Position numbers and translations under genes: made by a program | Shown: one piece after another, positions 14,981-25,415 of the stretch | How positions within the stretch are numbered: position 1 is the stretch's first letter | Layout of the letters: each line of letters opens with the position of its first letter | The notes under the pieces: generated by a model | What the model was told of the DNA's origin: nothing | Seen by the model: the letters and a program-made list of their open reading frames with translations, nothing else | The model's database searches: none | NCBI GenBank assembly: GCA_020629315.1 | Contig: JAHDDO010000035.1 | Span: forward strand, 1 to 33,330 | Direction of reading: 5' to 3' | Origin: Saprospiraceae bacterium | Lineage (GTDB): Bacteria > Bacteroidota > Bacteroidia > Chitinophagales > Saprospiraceae | DNA length: 33,330 bases

Positions 14981-17900
14981 ATGTCAATCATTAAGTATTT
15001 TGCCTTAGCCCTACTATGCCTATGCTTTACTCAAGCAAGCGGCCAATTCGCAAGTAGTTCTGATGATATCGGAGCAATCTTAGCTAATGAAACAGACCCA
15101 CCTGAGAATAATTGGCCTTCCTGTATTGTTCCTGACATAAGTCATGGGACTAAGACAGTGACTGGTAAATTAATATTCGAATGGGCCAATAATCTAAATG
15201 AATTTGAACGATACGAGTACCAATTGTCTAAAGACAGAAATTCAATCCTATGGTCTAAGAAAGAAGTCATATTTCATTCCCAAATTATATTACAAGATGA
15301 TGGTGATGAATTTGAAAAGATCAGGATCCGTAAAGTGTGTTATGATCATACTAATGGATTGGAGATTTTCAGTGAATGGACTGAAATAGGAATCAACAAT
15401 GCAGTGGTATTACAAAATTCATTGATGACTTGTGATGAAGCTCTTTCAAGTTTATTTCCATCTTATATCGTTGGAGATCAAATTTGCTTGGACCCATCAG
15501 CGATTGATCCTAATACGAATTTTGCGATAGATGTTTGTCAGCATTTTGACACTGGCTTTTCTTGTACAACAGTGTCTAATACACCTGGCAATCTTTGTGC
15601 GCCATTTGATCCTAGTATTCCATTTGTACTTACGAATCCTTTAGGTGTAGAAAATACCAAGTTGATTTTTGAATGCGATTCCCTTGAATTTACCCAAAGC
15701 TCCTGTCCCGAGCTTTTGTATTCAAATCTAATGATTGATGACACAACCACTCAAGTTTCGATAATTTATAGTGAAAATGATTATAGTTTAGCACAGATCA
15801 GCTATGCCTCGGATAGCAATCCAAATCCAGAATATCTTCCCACTGGGAATAATATGTTTTTGATTGATGCATGCGGTACGGTCAACTTTAGTGTTCAATT
15901 ATCGACCAATGATAACCTGCCGAGTTACTCCAATTGTAGTTTTAGCTTTGATATTAATTGCAATGATTGTGATGATATAGATAATGATGGTATTTGTGAT
16001 GATGTAGATACATGTGTTGAAGGTACCAGTTGTGACGATGGACAAGATTGTACAATCAATGATCAATTTTTTGAAGATGAAAACGGTAATTGCCTTTGTG
16101 AAGGCGAGTTAATTGATGCAGATAACGATGGAGTATGCGATGCAGAAGACCTATGTGTTGGAGGTCCTGAGCCTGGACAGACCTGTGATGATGATGACCC
16201 TTGCACAGTTAATGATACAGTGGATGAAAATTGCGATTGCCATGGTATTAGTGAAGATCTCGATAATGATGGCATATGTGATGCCTTAGATGACTGCTTA
16301 GAAGGAGTGACGTGTGATGATGATGAGGCTTGTACTGAGAATGATATGTATGTGTACATTGATGGTGTATGCAAATGTCAAGGTGAAGAAGTACCTGACT
16401 CGGATAATGATGGTTATTGCGATGAGGAAGATAATTGTCCTAGCACATATAATCCAGAACAGACTGATGACGATCAAAATGGAATTGGTGATGATTGTGA
16501 AAATTGCATAATCGGAGACACGTGTAATGATGGGGACCCATGTACTGAAAATGATGTTGTGGTAAGTGAAAATTGTGACTGTGAAGGATCAGCTTTACCA
16601 GATTCCGACAATGATGGTATTTGTGATACTGAAGATAATTGTGCTGATATTCCAAACGAAGAGCAAACCGATTTTGATGAAGATGGAGTTGGTGACTCTT
16701 GTGATGATTGTATTGAAGGTGCTTCCTGTGACGATGGGGACATATGCACTATTGAAGATACCTACACTCTGATTGATGGGAATTGTGAATGTATAGGTCA
16801 AGTTGTTCCAGATTCAGATGGTGATGGACTTTGCGATGAAGAAGATAATTGCCCAGACATTTCAAATCCTGATCAGACGGATACCGATGGAGACGGATAT
16901 GGAGATGTTTGTGAACCCTGCGATATAGGAGAACCCTGCGATGATGGAGAAGTATGTACCATAAATGATGTATATGTTTTAATTGGTTCAGATTGTGAAT
17001 GCCAAGGAACAATGCCTGAGCAAAATGATGCCGATGGTGATGGACTTTGTGATGCCATCGACAATTGTGTTTATACAGCAAATCCTGATCAAACGGATGC
17101 TAATAATAATGGGGTAGGAGATGCGTGTGAAGAGACACCAGATCCAGAATTGCTTTGTGCTTTTTTCAATGCTATTCAAGCTACCTTTCAAAATGAAAAC
17201 AGTTTTGTTTTTAGTTTCTCTGGATCAGAAAGCACGTATTTAGATAATGTATACCAAGGACTCAATACTAGCGAAGAACAAATTGCAGCTATGCTGGCTG
17301 GAATGGGGCAAGTAAATTTAAATTTTGATATTCTTGTAGATGGTCAAAGCGCTGCCGCTGGGGGTATTACCATATTTGATGCAGAAACGGATAATTATTT
17401 TGATCCGTCAGATTGGGGGGAATATATAGAAGGGGGTCAGGCAGGTTCTCAAAATACGATAAGCTTTGAAATTGAGATTATAATGCCAGATGGATCAAGT
17501 CTTAGCTGTGGTGAAAATACGATGGTTATTTTTTATGAAAATACTGATGAAGAGGAGGAGCCAGAGGAAGACCCGTTCCCAGAATTAGAACCACTGAATT
17601 GTGATTCTGAAGTGGATACAACGCAATCCAGCAATACCACACCATTGGATGACCTTAATGTTGCAGATATATTTTATATCTATGGATTTCCTGTGTTGGT
17701 TTCAGATGTTTCTGGCAGCAATGGAGTATTTTCTGGCGAAGGTGTGGTACCGATTCCTTTTCAGTCAAAGTTTGCCTTAGTAGAATACCACCAGATAGAA
17801 ATTAATGATGAACATATTGTAACAGATGGCACCATCAGTTTTGTAGGTGGAAGTATTAGTGATATACCGGATTTTATTATTGATCCTGGTACCTTGAATT

Positions 17901-20900
17901 TTGGAGGCGAAATATGTCAAGAGCCTGAAGATCCAAATATGGAAGAGGGTAATATCGATCCTAACACGGGATTAGATGCCTATGGTTTTGATGCAAATGG
18001 CGTTCATTCTGAAACAGAGACAGAATATGATACAAATGGCTTTGATGTGCATGGAAATCATTATGAGACGGGTACGGAATTTAATGAAGAAGGCTGTAAT
18101 AGAGATGGGGTAGATGTCGAAGGCAATCCGTGTGATCCGAGTGGCCCTGGCACTCCTCCAGATGTCCAAGTTTTCGCGGATTCGTTAAACTCAGATGGTG
18201 TAATAGAAAATGATATTTCTGTCACCCTCAATGAAATTAAGCAATCCTTACAGGATAGTTTAAATACCATTAACTGTGGATCGATTCGGACTACTTTGGA
18301 TGATGCTGTGGTGACAGAAGGCTTGAACAGAGCGTATATTTTTGGTGAAAATGATGAATATCTTGATGAAGGTATGTCAGAAGAGTTTTTGGACGAACCA
18401 AAGCCGATGGAAGCAGATATTGAAGGTCGAAATCCAGCCATTATCAATATTGAGAACCTACACGTTGACTTGTTCCATTGTGATAAAACTGAAATTCAGA
18501 TTACTGCAGCGCTGGATATTTTGGAAGCTATTTGCCAAAGCGAATCACTAGAACAACTAAAGACTTATTTGATGGATAAAATCACAAATTGGTCCAGCTT
18601 TGAATTGAGTTTATACGAAGACCCTGCGGATTTTAAAGACTGGCTCCTTGATGAAATCCAAGAGTATATATTACTTAATGGTGATGATGGATTAGAAGGT
18701 TTATTTGGGGCCACCTTGGAATTATACAAACCAGATATAGAAGTGCTTCGCAATGAAGTATTAGACATTTTTGATTTTACAAATAGAGCTAATTACGCGG
18801 ATATAGCCAGTTCCACTGAGGTATCATTCTCTATGAGTGCCTTAGAGCAAGCTGCTTTTGAATATGAACAAGGATTTGAATATATCCATGGACATCACCG
18901 AGCGTTTTATGTCGAAGCTCTAGGCCAAGCCTTAAATGCAGGAGGTGGTGATGACGATGTCCAGTTAACTCCGATACCGATAGAAAAGGAGGTTGGTAAT
19001 TTTAAATATGCCATCTACTTGGATGATATTCAAGTATCACCTACTGGAGGAAAACTAGATGCATATTGTCTTATTGAAGATCCGGGGACCGAGAAGAAAA
19101 TGGTCTTTAAGGCAGAAGACTTAAATTTTGGACCTTCAGGATTAACGGAAGAATCACATTTACATCTATTAACTGACATTGAACTGCGATTAAATAACGC
19201 TTCTATGTTGCGACTCGTAGGAGGAGATAGTACCTATGTATCTTGGGACTGTGATGGATTTGCCGGCATGTCGACAAAGCTTCAAATTGACTTTTGCAGA
19301 AACTTCATAACGCCATTGGATGCCGATTTAAATCCAGTGTCTGATCCAGATGAATTATATAGTTTGGATCTTCATTTGACTATTCCATCTTGGTTAGAAT
19401 TTACATTTGAGTTAGATGCAGCTCCATTTGCAATTACTCAATACGAAGACATTAAGTGGGAGATCACAGATATGATCGTTGATATGAGTTCAAGTGAGAC
19501 TCCTGACTTTTTAATCATGGATGGATATGAATCGCCATTTGTAAGTCCTGATAGTGTGACTTTGACAGGAGCTTGGAAAGGATTTTATATGGGGTCTTTA
19601 AGCGCAACATTACCGGACGAATGGTCTAACTCAGACGATCCAATTACCGTTGGTGTGAATGATGTGTTGATTGATGACAATGGTGTCTCCGGGGAAATTT
19701 TTGCGGAAAATGTTATTCCAGAAGGGGATGGTAATCTAGGTGGATGGGAGTTTTCTATCACGGATATGAGTGTTCGAGTATTACAAAATCACTTTGCCGG
19801 TTTTGGGCTAGGCGGACAGATAAAGGTGCCAGTATTGAAAGATGGCATGGATTACACCGCAGTTATGTATCCGAATAATCATTATCGGTTTACAGTGAAT
19901 CCACCTGAGTCCTCTCCGATGAATTTATTTTTAGCGGATGCTAAACTAGATGATAACACAACCATAGCTGTTGAAATAATTGAAGGAGAAGTACTGGCTA
20001 GTGCCAATCTATTTGGCAGTATTGTAATTGGTGGTGCTGTTGGATCGACAACTATTGCAATACCGGAAATCGGATTCCAAGGCCTGCGAGTGCAAAATCA
20101 AGCACCCTATTTCAATCCAGGTAGCTGGTCGTTACCAGGAGATGTGGGAGCTAAGTTTTCGGGCTTTGAGTTAACTATCGGAGATATAAGGGAGTATGCA
20201 CCTGAACCAGGTAATGATGATCTGGTTGGTTTGGGTTTTGATGTAGGTCTGAAGTTGAATAACAACGTTGATATAGATGCGCGAGGAGGATTTGGTATTG
20301 TAGGATACTTGGATGTTGATGCAAAAGGCATCCAAAAATGGGACTTTGAACGAATCGAAGTGCACGACTTCTGTGTGTCAGGTAGTTTTGAAGGTGTAAA
20401 ATCTATTGCTGGCTGTATTAACTTTTATAGAGATGAACCCGGCTGGGGTAATGGATTTAAAGGAGGTGTACAAGTAGAGTTTGATAAAATAGACTTTGGC
20501 TTTACAGCTGTGGCCCAGTTTGGTAAAATGAATGAAGACGAGGGTGATTTCCGATATTTCTTTGTCGATGTGATGGCTGATCTTGGGACTGGTATTACTA
20601 TTAGTCCACTTACTATTACAGGACTTGGTGGTGGTATTTCCTATCATATGAGTTCGGATTTCGATCCTACTCAGGTCAACTTTGCAAATCCTGTAGAGTT
20701 GAATCCAGGGCTTGGCGTTGGTTTGTCTGGCTCGATTTATACACCAGATGAGAGTGTTTTCTTAGGATTTAAAGCAGCTACCATGTTCAATTTGGCAAGC
20801 CGAGAAGAAATCCTCAATGGTACATTAATCTTGCAGATGGATTTTGGAAATGATCCATTCGGTTTGCAAAAAGTTCAGATGATTGGTATTGCGCAAATGC

Positions 20901-23128
20901 TTGCGCCGTTAGACCTCGGATTGCCTGTTATGCCAGGCCAAGGGGCAGGAGGAGGGGCACCGCCTACTACCGCTATGTTAGAAGGCTATGTTGACTTTAC
21001 CTTAACTTTTGGGGAGAATCCAGTCTTCTCAGGAGATATCATAGCTTACTTAGACTCACCGACTATTTATGGCGGGCTGCCACACAAGAAAATCGTGGAA
21101 GGTGATATCTATATTGCTCATGATGGCTGGTATATAAATATTGGAGATCCGAGTCAAAATAGATATTGCTCAGCAAAAGTGGAGTTTGGACCAGTAAATG
21201 CTGAAGCTAAAGCCTACTTTAATATGGGTTCCTTAATTCCAGATATGCCAGCTTTGCCAGATGAGGTCTTAGAAATATCTGATCGAATTACAGTAAATGA
21301 GTCCTTTAGAAAGTCGGGTGGTGGCATAATGTTTGGAGCATCATTTAGTACAGATGCCGAAATTAAAATTGCTGGTATTGCTTCCGCTGAAGCTTCTTTT
21401 AGTGTAGGATTTGATAATATGCTCAAAAAATTCAATGGTGCTTATTGTTCCGATGAAGGTCCAGGCAACCCTATTGGCCTAGGTGGCTGGTATGCAATGG
21501 GACAGATGTGGGCCTACGCCTACGGAAGACTTGAGGTATTTGGTGATCCAATTTGTGAGTTGTCAGCAGCGGCTGTCCTACAAATGAGAGGACCCAACCC
21601 TACGTATGTTCAAGGGATACTAGCTGCAAAATATGTAAACAGGTTTGATATTGAAAAAACAAAGGAGTTTGAGGTAGTCTTTGGTGAGGATTGTGAGTTG
21701 GCCTCGGATGAACCTCAGGAGGTTGGATTTGATGTGATTGCTTCTGTAGACCCATTTAGTGGTACTGATGGCGTTGAAGTGGATTGTGAACCACTCGTTC
21801 GTTTTAATTTAACTATGGAACAACATTTAGAGGTGCCAGATATCAATGGTAATCCAGTAAGCATGTCCAGTGATTTAGATCATGTAAACCTAAAGTATGC
21901 TATCAAATATTACAATGCAGATAGCACATACACCACGGATACTATACATATACCTCTTGCATATACTTGGGCGGATGATAAGAAATCTCTTACTATTTCA
22001 CCTTCGTATTTCTTGCCGGGTAATGATACCATACTGTATGAGGTAAAAGTAACGACCACCTTAGGTGCAGATATCATTGAAGAAACTAAAACAGGCTATT
22101 TTGTTACCAATGATGGCCTTAGTACAATTCCTGCAAGCAATATAGCTTATGCATATCCTGAACGAGGCATGTATAATTATTATACCCATGAGAGTACCGA
22201 TAACTATATTAAATTGAAAAAGGGACAACCCGATTTAATATATGGATTAGAAGAAAACGAAATACTACAAATAAAGATTTCTGATCAAGGGGGTAATGAC
22301 AGCTATTATGATGTTAATTATGATCCATTTAACGGTGGTATTATTAGATATAGCATACCTGAAACAGCCTTGAACCTAGCCACAGTCTATCGTTTACAAT
22401 TGATTAAGAAGAATGAACATGAAGGCATAGAGAAAGTATTAACCCAACTGTATTTCAGAACAGCACATTTCGAAACCTTTGGTGCTAAGGTGGATAATAT
22501 GATAGACAGCTATCAACAGACCCCATTCACTAAAAACGCCTTGATTTCATCACAAGCGACGATTGGCAAGTATGAACATGAAAATGTGCACATTGAAATG
22601 AGGGGCACAAATAGTTCTTATGACTGGTTGGAGAATAATATTTATTCCCACAAAAGTAAAGGCATTGATTGGTCTGGTGCTGTACCAAGCTTTGAAGACC
22701 CTAGAGATGCGTTTTATTTCTTCGGTGAATTCCCTTCGATTAGTTCGGCGGACTTCAACGTTAGTGTTGGTGGGTCCAGTATTATGGGCGGAAAAGGTCG
22801 AAATGGAAGTAATAAATTAATTATGGCTTTCAATGGCGCCGCTAATGGACACCGCACACGGTCTATGCTCAATTTTACTTCTCAAGAGTATGTGCAGAAT
22901 TTAATGAATTATGTGTGCCAAGAAAACAATGAACCGGGATCGGAAGAAGTGAATTTTGTCAATTGCATGAATAATTCGACAAATGATCTTTACAGTGAAA
23001 TCATCTATTTGCAGGAAAACGAATATCCAAAATTTTTGGGTGAAAGCACCCTATATTTTAAATACTATGGGCCAGATGGCGATCTCTTATCTGAACAACA
23101 ATTAGAGGTTGATTTTAGTCAAAATTAA
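14981..23128 (+). CDS. Giant (2715-residue) secreted protein with Cys-rich/TSP3-like calcium-binding modules
   Basis: Signal peptide MSIIKYFALALLCLCFTQAS ends GQ. Residues 23-325 form N-terminal beta domains. Residues 328-720 hold six tandem Cys-rich modules, CxxGxxCDDGxxCTxND followed by CxCxG, alternating with thrombospondin-type-3-like calcium loops (DSDNDGxCDxEDNC, DxxxDGxGDxC). Residues 991-1057 have short GFDxxGxH-type repeats ending GVDVEGNPC. Residues 1065-1310 are largely helical. Residues 1335-2240 are a long beta-rich body with Gly-rich strands reminiscent of repeated beta-sandwich or beta-solenoid units. Residues 2255-2715 contain Ig-like sandwiches. I see no recognisable T9SS sorting tail and no catalytic motif. 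Its place just before the FN3 and toxin genes suggests an extracellular scaffold or delivery fibre, which is inference. Confidence 0.88.
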   Translation: MSIIKYFALALLCLCFTQASGQFASSSDDIGAILANETDPPENNWPSCIVPDISHGTKTVTGKLIFEWANNLNEFERYEYQLSKDRNSILWSKKEVIFHSQIILQDDGDEFEKIRIRKVCYDHTNGLEIFSEWTEIGINNAVVLQNSLMTCDEALSSLFPSYIVGDQICLDPSAIDPNTNFAIDVCQHFDTGFSCTTVSNTPGNLCAPFDPSIPFVLTNPLGVENTKLIFECDSLEFTQSSCPELLYSNLMIDDTTTQVSIIYSENDYSLAQISYASDSNPNPEYLPTGNNMFLIDACGTVNFSVQLSTNDNLPSYSNCSFSFDINCNDCDDIDNDGICDDVDTCVEGTSCDDGQDCTINDQFFEDENGNCLCEGELIDADNDGVCDAEDLCVGGPEPGQTCDDDDPCTVNDTVDENCDCHGISEDLDNDGICDALDDCLEGVTCDDDEACTENDMYVYIDGVCKCQGEEVPDSDNDGYCDEEDNCPSTYNPEQTDDDQNGIGDDCENCIIGDTCNDGDPCTENDVVVSENCDCEGSALPDSDNDGICDTEDNCADIPNEEQTDFDEDGVGDSCDDCIEGASCDDGDICTIEDTYTLIDGNCECIGQVVPDSDGDGLCDEEDNCPDISNPDQTDTDGDGYGDVCEPCDIGEPCDDGEVCTINDVYVLIGSDCECQGTMPEQNDADGDGLCDAIDNCVYTANPDQTDANNNGVGDACEETPDPELLCAFFNAIQATFQNENSFVFSFSGSESTYLDNVYQGLNTSEEQIAAMLAGMGQVNLNFDILVDGQSAAAGGITIFDAETDNYFDPSDWGEYIEGGQAGSQNTISFEIEIIMPDGSSLSCGENTMVIFYENTDEEEEPEEDPFPELEPLNCDSEVDTTQSSNTTPLDDLNVADIFYIYGFPVLVSDVSGSNGVFSGEGVVPIPFQSKFALVEYHQIEINDEHIVTDGTISFVGGSISDIPDFIIDPGTLNFGGEICQEPEDPNMEEGNIDPNTGLDAYGFDANGVHSETETEYDTNGFDVHGNHYETGTEFNEEGCNRDGVDVEGNPCDPSGPGTPPDVQVFADSLNSDGVIENDISVTLNEIKQSLQDSLNTINCGSIRTTLDDAVVTEGLNRAYIFGENDEYLDEGMSEEFLDEPKPMEADIEGRNPAIINIENLHVDLFHCDKTEIQITAALDILEAICQSESLEQLKTYLMDKITNWSSFELSLYEDPADFKDWLLDEIQEYILLNGDDGLEGLFGATLELYKPDIEVLRNEVLDIFDFTNRANYADIASSTEVSFSMSALEQAAFEYEQGFEYIHGHHRAFYVEALGQALNAGGGDDDVQLTPIPIEKEVGNFKYAIYLDDIQVSPTGGKLDAYCLIEDPGTEKKMVFKAEDLNFGPSGLTEESHLHLLTDIELRLNNASMLRLVGGDSTYVSWDCDGFAGMSTKLQIDFCRNFITPLDADLNPVSDPDELYSLDLHLTIPSWLEFTFELDAAPFAITQYEDIKWEITDMIVDMSSSETPDFLIMDGYESPFVSPDSVTLTGAWKGFYMGSLSATLPDEWSNSDDPITVGVNDVLIDDNGVSGEIFAENVIPEGDGNLGGWEFSITDMSVRVLQNHFAGFGLGGQIKVPVLKDGMDYTAVMYPNNHYRFTVNPPESSPMNLFLADAKLDDNTTIAVEIIEGEVLASANLFGSIVIGGAVGSTTIAIPEIGFQGLRVQNQAPYFNPGSWSLPGDVGAKFSGFELTIGDIREYAPEPGNDDLVGLGFDVGLKLNNNVDIDARGGFGIVGYLDVDAKGIQKWDFERIEVHDFCVSGSFEGVKSIAGCINFYRDEPGWGNGFKGGVQVEFDKIDFGFTAVAQFGKMNEDEGDFRYFFVDVMADLGTGITISPLTITGLGGGISYHMSSDFDPTQVNFANPVELNPGLGVGLSGSIYTPDESVFLGFKAATMFNLASREEILNGTLILQMDFGNDPFGLQKVQMIGIAQMLAPLDLGLPVMPGQGAGGGAPPTTAMLEGYVDFTLTFGENPVFSGDIIAYLDSPTIYGGLPHKKIVEGDIYIAHDGWYINIGDPSQNRYCSAKVEFGPVNAEAKAYFNMGSLIPDMPALPDEVLEISDRITVNESFRKSGGGIMFGASFSTDAEIKIAGIASAEASFSVGFDNMLKKFNGAYCSDEGPGNPIGLGGWYAMGQMWAYAYGRLEVFGDPICELSAAAVLQMRGPNPTYVQGILAAKYVNRFDIEKTKEFEVVFGEDCELASDEPQEVGFDVIASVDPFSGTDGVEVDCEPLVRFNLTMEQHLEVPDINGNPVSMSSDLDHVNLKYAIKYYNADSTYTTDTIHIPLAYTWADDKKSLTISPSYFLPGNDTILYEVKVTTTLGADIIEETKTGYFVTNDGLSTIPASNIAYAYPERGMYNYYTHESTDNYIKLKKGQPDLIYGLEENEILQIKISDQGGNDSYYDVNYDPFNGGIIRYSIPETALNLATVYRLQLIKKNEHEGIEKVLTQLYFRTAHFETFGAKVDNMIDSYQQTPFTKNALISSQATIGKYEHENVHIEMRGTNSSYDWLENNIYSHKSKGIDWSGAVPSFEDPRDAFYFFGEFPSISSADFNVSVGGSSIMGGKGRNGSNKLIMAFNGAANGHRTRSMLNFTSQEYVQNLMNYVCQENNEPGSEEVNFVNCMNNSTNDLYSEIIYLQENEYPKFLGESTLYFKYYGPDGDLLSEQQLEVDFSQN
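15964..17140 (+). repeat. Tandem Cys-rich and TSP3-like coding repeats
   Basis: Six degenerate units of about 45-72 codons encode CxxGxxCDDG-type modules plus DxDNDGxCD calcium loops. The last four units carry an extra NCPxxxNPxQTDxDxxGxGDxC segment that the first two lack. Biased GAT/TGT codon use produces long antisense ORFs here that I do not regard as genes. Confidence 0.85.
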
Positions 23129-23141
23129 AATGAGTCCAGAC

Positions 23142-25415
23142 ATGAAAATTTATAACAGTATACTTGCATTACTAATCTCCTTTATAGGCGTATTTCAGGC
23201 TAATGCACAAGAGTCTCAGATAGTTGTGCAGAGTTATTATGATGGCAACAGCATAAAACTAAGATGGGCCATTGATGATGTGGCCAGTTGGAAATCCTTG
23301 AACCAGCATGGGTATATCATAGCCAGAGAAATCAGAGTAAAGAACGGTATAGCTTTATCGGATTATGAAAGTCTTCAAACGAGAGACACGCTAGTCGCTC
23401 CATTATTACCAGCGGATGCCGCTAACTGGGCTGAGGATGACATGTATGCTAGAGTAGCAAAGAAGAGTTTGTATGATACCAGTTATGATGTAGAGGTGCC
23501 GGAAACCATAGATCTAAATTACATCCGAGACTATCAAGCACAGGAAGATTCTAAGCTCATGTTTGCACATTTTAGCGCGGATCAAGATTTTGAAGTAGCT
23601 AAAAAATTGGCCTTAGCGTTTGAAGACACAGATGTACTTTCCAATCATAAATATAGATACTTCGTTATTCCATTTAATAGTGAGTCTAATACAAAATTTG
23701 GACTCATAGAAGTTGAAACCTTGGATGCTGATGCTTTTGCTGCCCCAACCATTTTGCGTGGCATTTCGTTTGATAAAGCCATCGGCATAGAGTGGGACGC
23801 TACAGACATAGCTTCACGGTACATGTCATATGATATAGAACGTTCTATGGATGGTATAAGCTTTGAAACCGTTAATGAGGTCCCTTTCATTTATTTTGCG
23901 GAGGGGGATGATATACGTGCAGCCATGTATGTGGATAGTGTAGAGCTAAATAAGCAAAATTATATTTATAGAGTTGCTGGCCATACTCCTTTTGGAACCT
24001 TGAGTATGTATTCTGATACTATTCACGCAATGGCTTGGCCGGATAGAATGGATGGCCTATATATCAGTCAAGCTGAACCTATTTTCCAAAGTGCGAATGA
24101 TGCAGTATTGTTAAATTGGAGCTTACCGGAAGAATTTACTGAGATGCAGAACGTAGCCAGTTATGAGATTTACCGCTCGGAAGATATGATTGGCCAATAT
24201 GATCTAGTCAGTGAATTTCCATTAAGTCCTTCGAAAACAAGCTTTGTGGATGAGGATCCGTTAGACGAAGGCTTCTATAGAGTTGTGGCAACAGATATTA
24301 ATGATCATGTGTATGTCTCTAACACAGAATTAGCACAGAAACCAGATACTATAGCTCCAGCCATCCCCATAAACCTGACTGGACATTATTTAAATAAAGA
24401 AAACTTTGAGCTCAGCTGGGATGAAGTGACTGACGAAGATTTGAAAGGATATCGTGTATTCTATTCAAATCAGCGAGATGGAAATTACACCCAGTTAACA
24501 CTAGACTATATTTCTAACACCTATTATTCGGGGTATACGGACCCTTCCATAAAAGCAGATAGTGTTTTCGTCCGAGTATTAGCAGAAGACCAGCGATCGA
24601 ATCATTCTGATTTATCAGAACCGCTAGCCTTATCTAGACCAGATAATGTGCCTCCTGGAAATCCAGATATTACACAAGCAATGCCGACTCCAGAAGGGGT
24701 TCGTATAGGATGGAAATATTCTTCCGATGAAGAGGTTACCCATTATTTGCAGCGAAAGCCTGTGCATAGCCCTAGTTGGGAAACCTTGTTTGCGATCGAA
24801 CCGGAAGCACAAGATGATTATGTGGCCCTCGATCCAGATGAAATGATCGAGACCTTATTTGTAGATACTACAGAACTTAGTCAAGAGCCATATCAATATC
24901 GAATGGTAGCTGAAGATGCCGATTTTGATCAAAGCAGTTCGTCAATAATAGAGGTAACGCCCTATGCTAGCAATGTAGCGGGAGAAGTAGAAGACTTTGA
25001 TATTGAAGTCGAAGCAGAAACGGTGCCTGCTAATACCTTGGTAAACGCCAAATTGTCTGGCTTGCAAGAAAAAACTGGAAGTACTCGACATATGAGTACC
25101 GTAGGGGTGACATATAATATGCAGATGTCATGGAAGTACGAAATAGACGAGACGGTTAAAGATTTCCAAATCTTGAGATCTCTATCAGGCCAACCTCTTG
25201 AAGTTGTAAAGACCTTGAGTTTAGCTGAAGCCTTAGGCTATGAATCCAATGATGAAGTCTCGATCAATGGAAGTTTAGGTTTAATGACCATAACCTATAG
25301 AGACCCTGATTTACAACCCGGAAAACGATATGTGTATCAGATTTTAACCCGTCACCAAGCGGGCGCTTATTCTGAGCGAAGCCAAACATTAACTAAGAAA
25401 ATTCCGAAATCATGA
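23142..25415 (+). CDS. Secreted fibronectin type III-like repeat protein
   Basis: The signal peptide is MKIYNSILALLISFIGVFQ with cleavage after ANAQ. The mature protein begins with a beta domain (residues 25-190, VQSYYDGNSIKLRWAID). At least three FN3-like units follow: near residue 200 (APTILRGISFDKAIGIEWDA), near 410 (IPINLTGHYLNKENFELSWD) and near 505 (PPGNPDITQAMPTPEGVRIG). A final unit near residue 640 contains NMQMSWKYEIDE. Each has the Trp of strand B and a terminal Tyr-Arg-V strand (YIYRVAG, FYRVVAT, YQYRMVA). There is no sorting tail or enzyme motif. ATG 23130 is an alternative start; the reading frame also extends back over the end of the giant gene. Its stop overlaps the toxin ATG. 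A binding or adaptor role between scaffold and toxin is inference. Confidence 0.88.
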   Translation: MKIYNSILALLISFIGVFQANAQESQIVVQSYYDGNSIKLRWAIDDVASWKSLNQHGYIIAREIRVKNGIALSDYESLQTRDTLVAPLLPADAANWAEDDMYARVAKKSLYDTSYDVEVPETIDLNYIRDYQAQEDSKLMFAHFSADQDFEVAKKLALAFEDTDVLSNHKYRYFVIPFNSESNTKFGLIEVETLDADAFAAPTILRGISFDKAIGIEWDATDIASRYMSYDIERSMDGISFETVNEVPFIYFAEGDDIRAAMYVDSVELNKQNYIYRVAGHTPFGTLSMYSDTIHAMAWPDRMDGLYISQAEPIFQSANDAVLLNWSLPEEFTEMQNVASYEIYRSEDMIGQYDLVSEFPLSPSKTSFVDEDPLDEGFYRVVATDINDHVYVSNTELAQKPDTIAPAIPINLTGHYLNKENFELSWDEVTDEDLKGYRVFYSNQRDGNYTQLTLDYISNTYYSGYTDPSIKADSVFVRVLAEDQRSNHSDLSEPLALSRPDNVPPGNPDITQAMPTPEGVRIGWKYSSDEEVTHYLQRKPVHSPSWETLFAIEPEAQDDYVALDPDEMIETLFVDTTELSQEPYQYRMVAEDADFDQSSSSIIEVTPYASNVAGEVEDFDIEVEAETVPANTLVNAKLSGLQEKTGSTRHMSTVGVTYNMQMSWKYEIDETVKDFQILRSLSGQPLEVVKTLSLAEALGYESNDEVSINGSLGLMTITYRDPDLQPGKRYVYQILTRHQAGAYSERSQTLTKKIPKS

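Noticed and set aside
15964-17140. CRISPR-like repetition
   Set aside because: The repeats are degenerate, coding, in frame with the giant gene and without uniform spacers.
16063-17191. Long minus-strand frames over the giant gene
   Set aside because: Antisense of biased Asp/Cys/Gly repeat codons; several overlapping frames stay open at once, which marks them as shadows.
23109-23141. TTG-started N-terminal extension of the FN3 protein
   Set aside because: It would overlap the end of the giant gene and place polar residues before an otherwise standard signal peptide.
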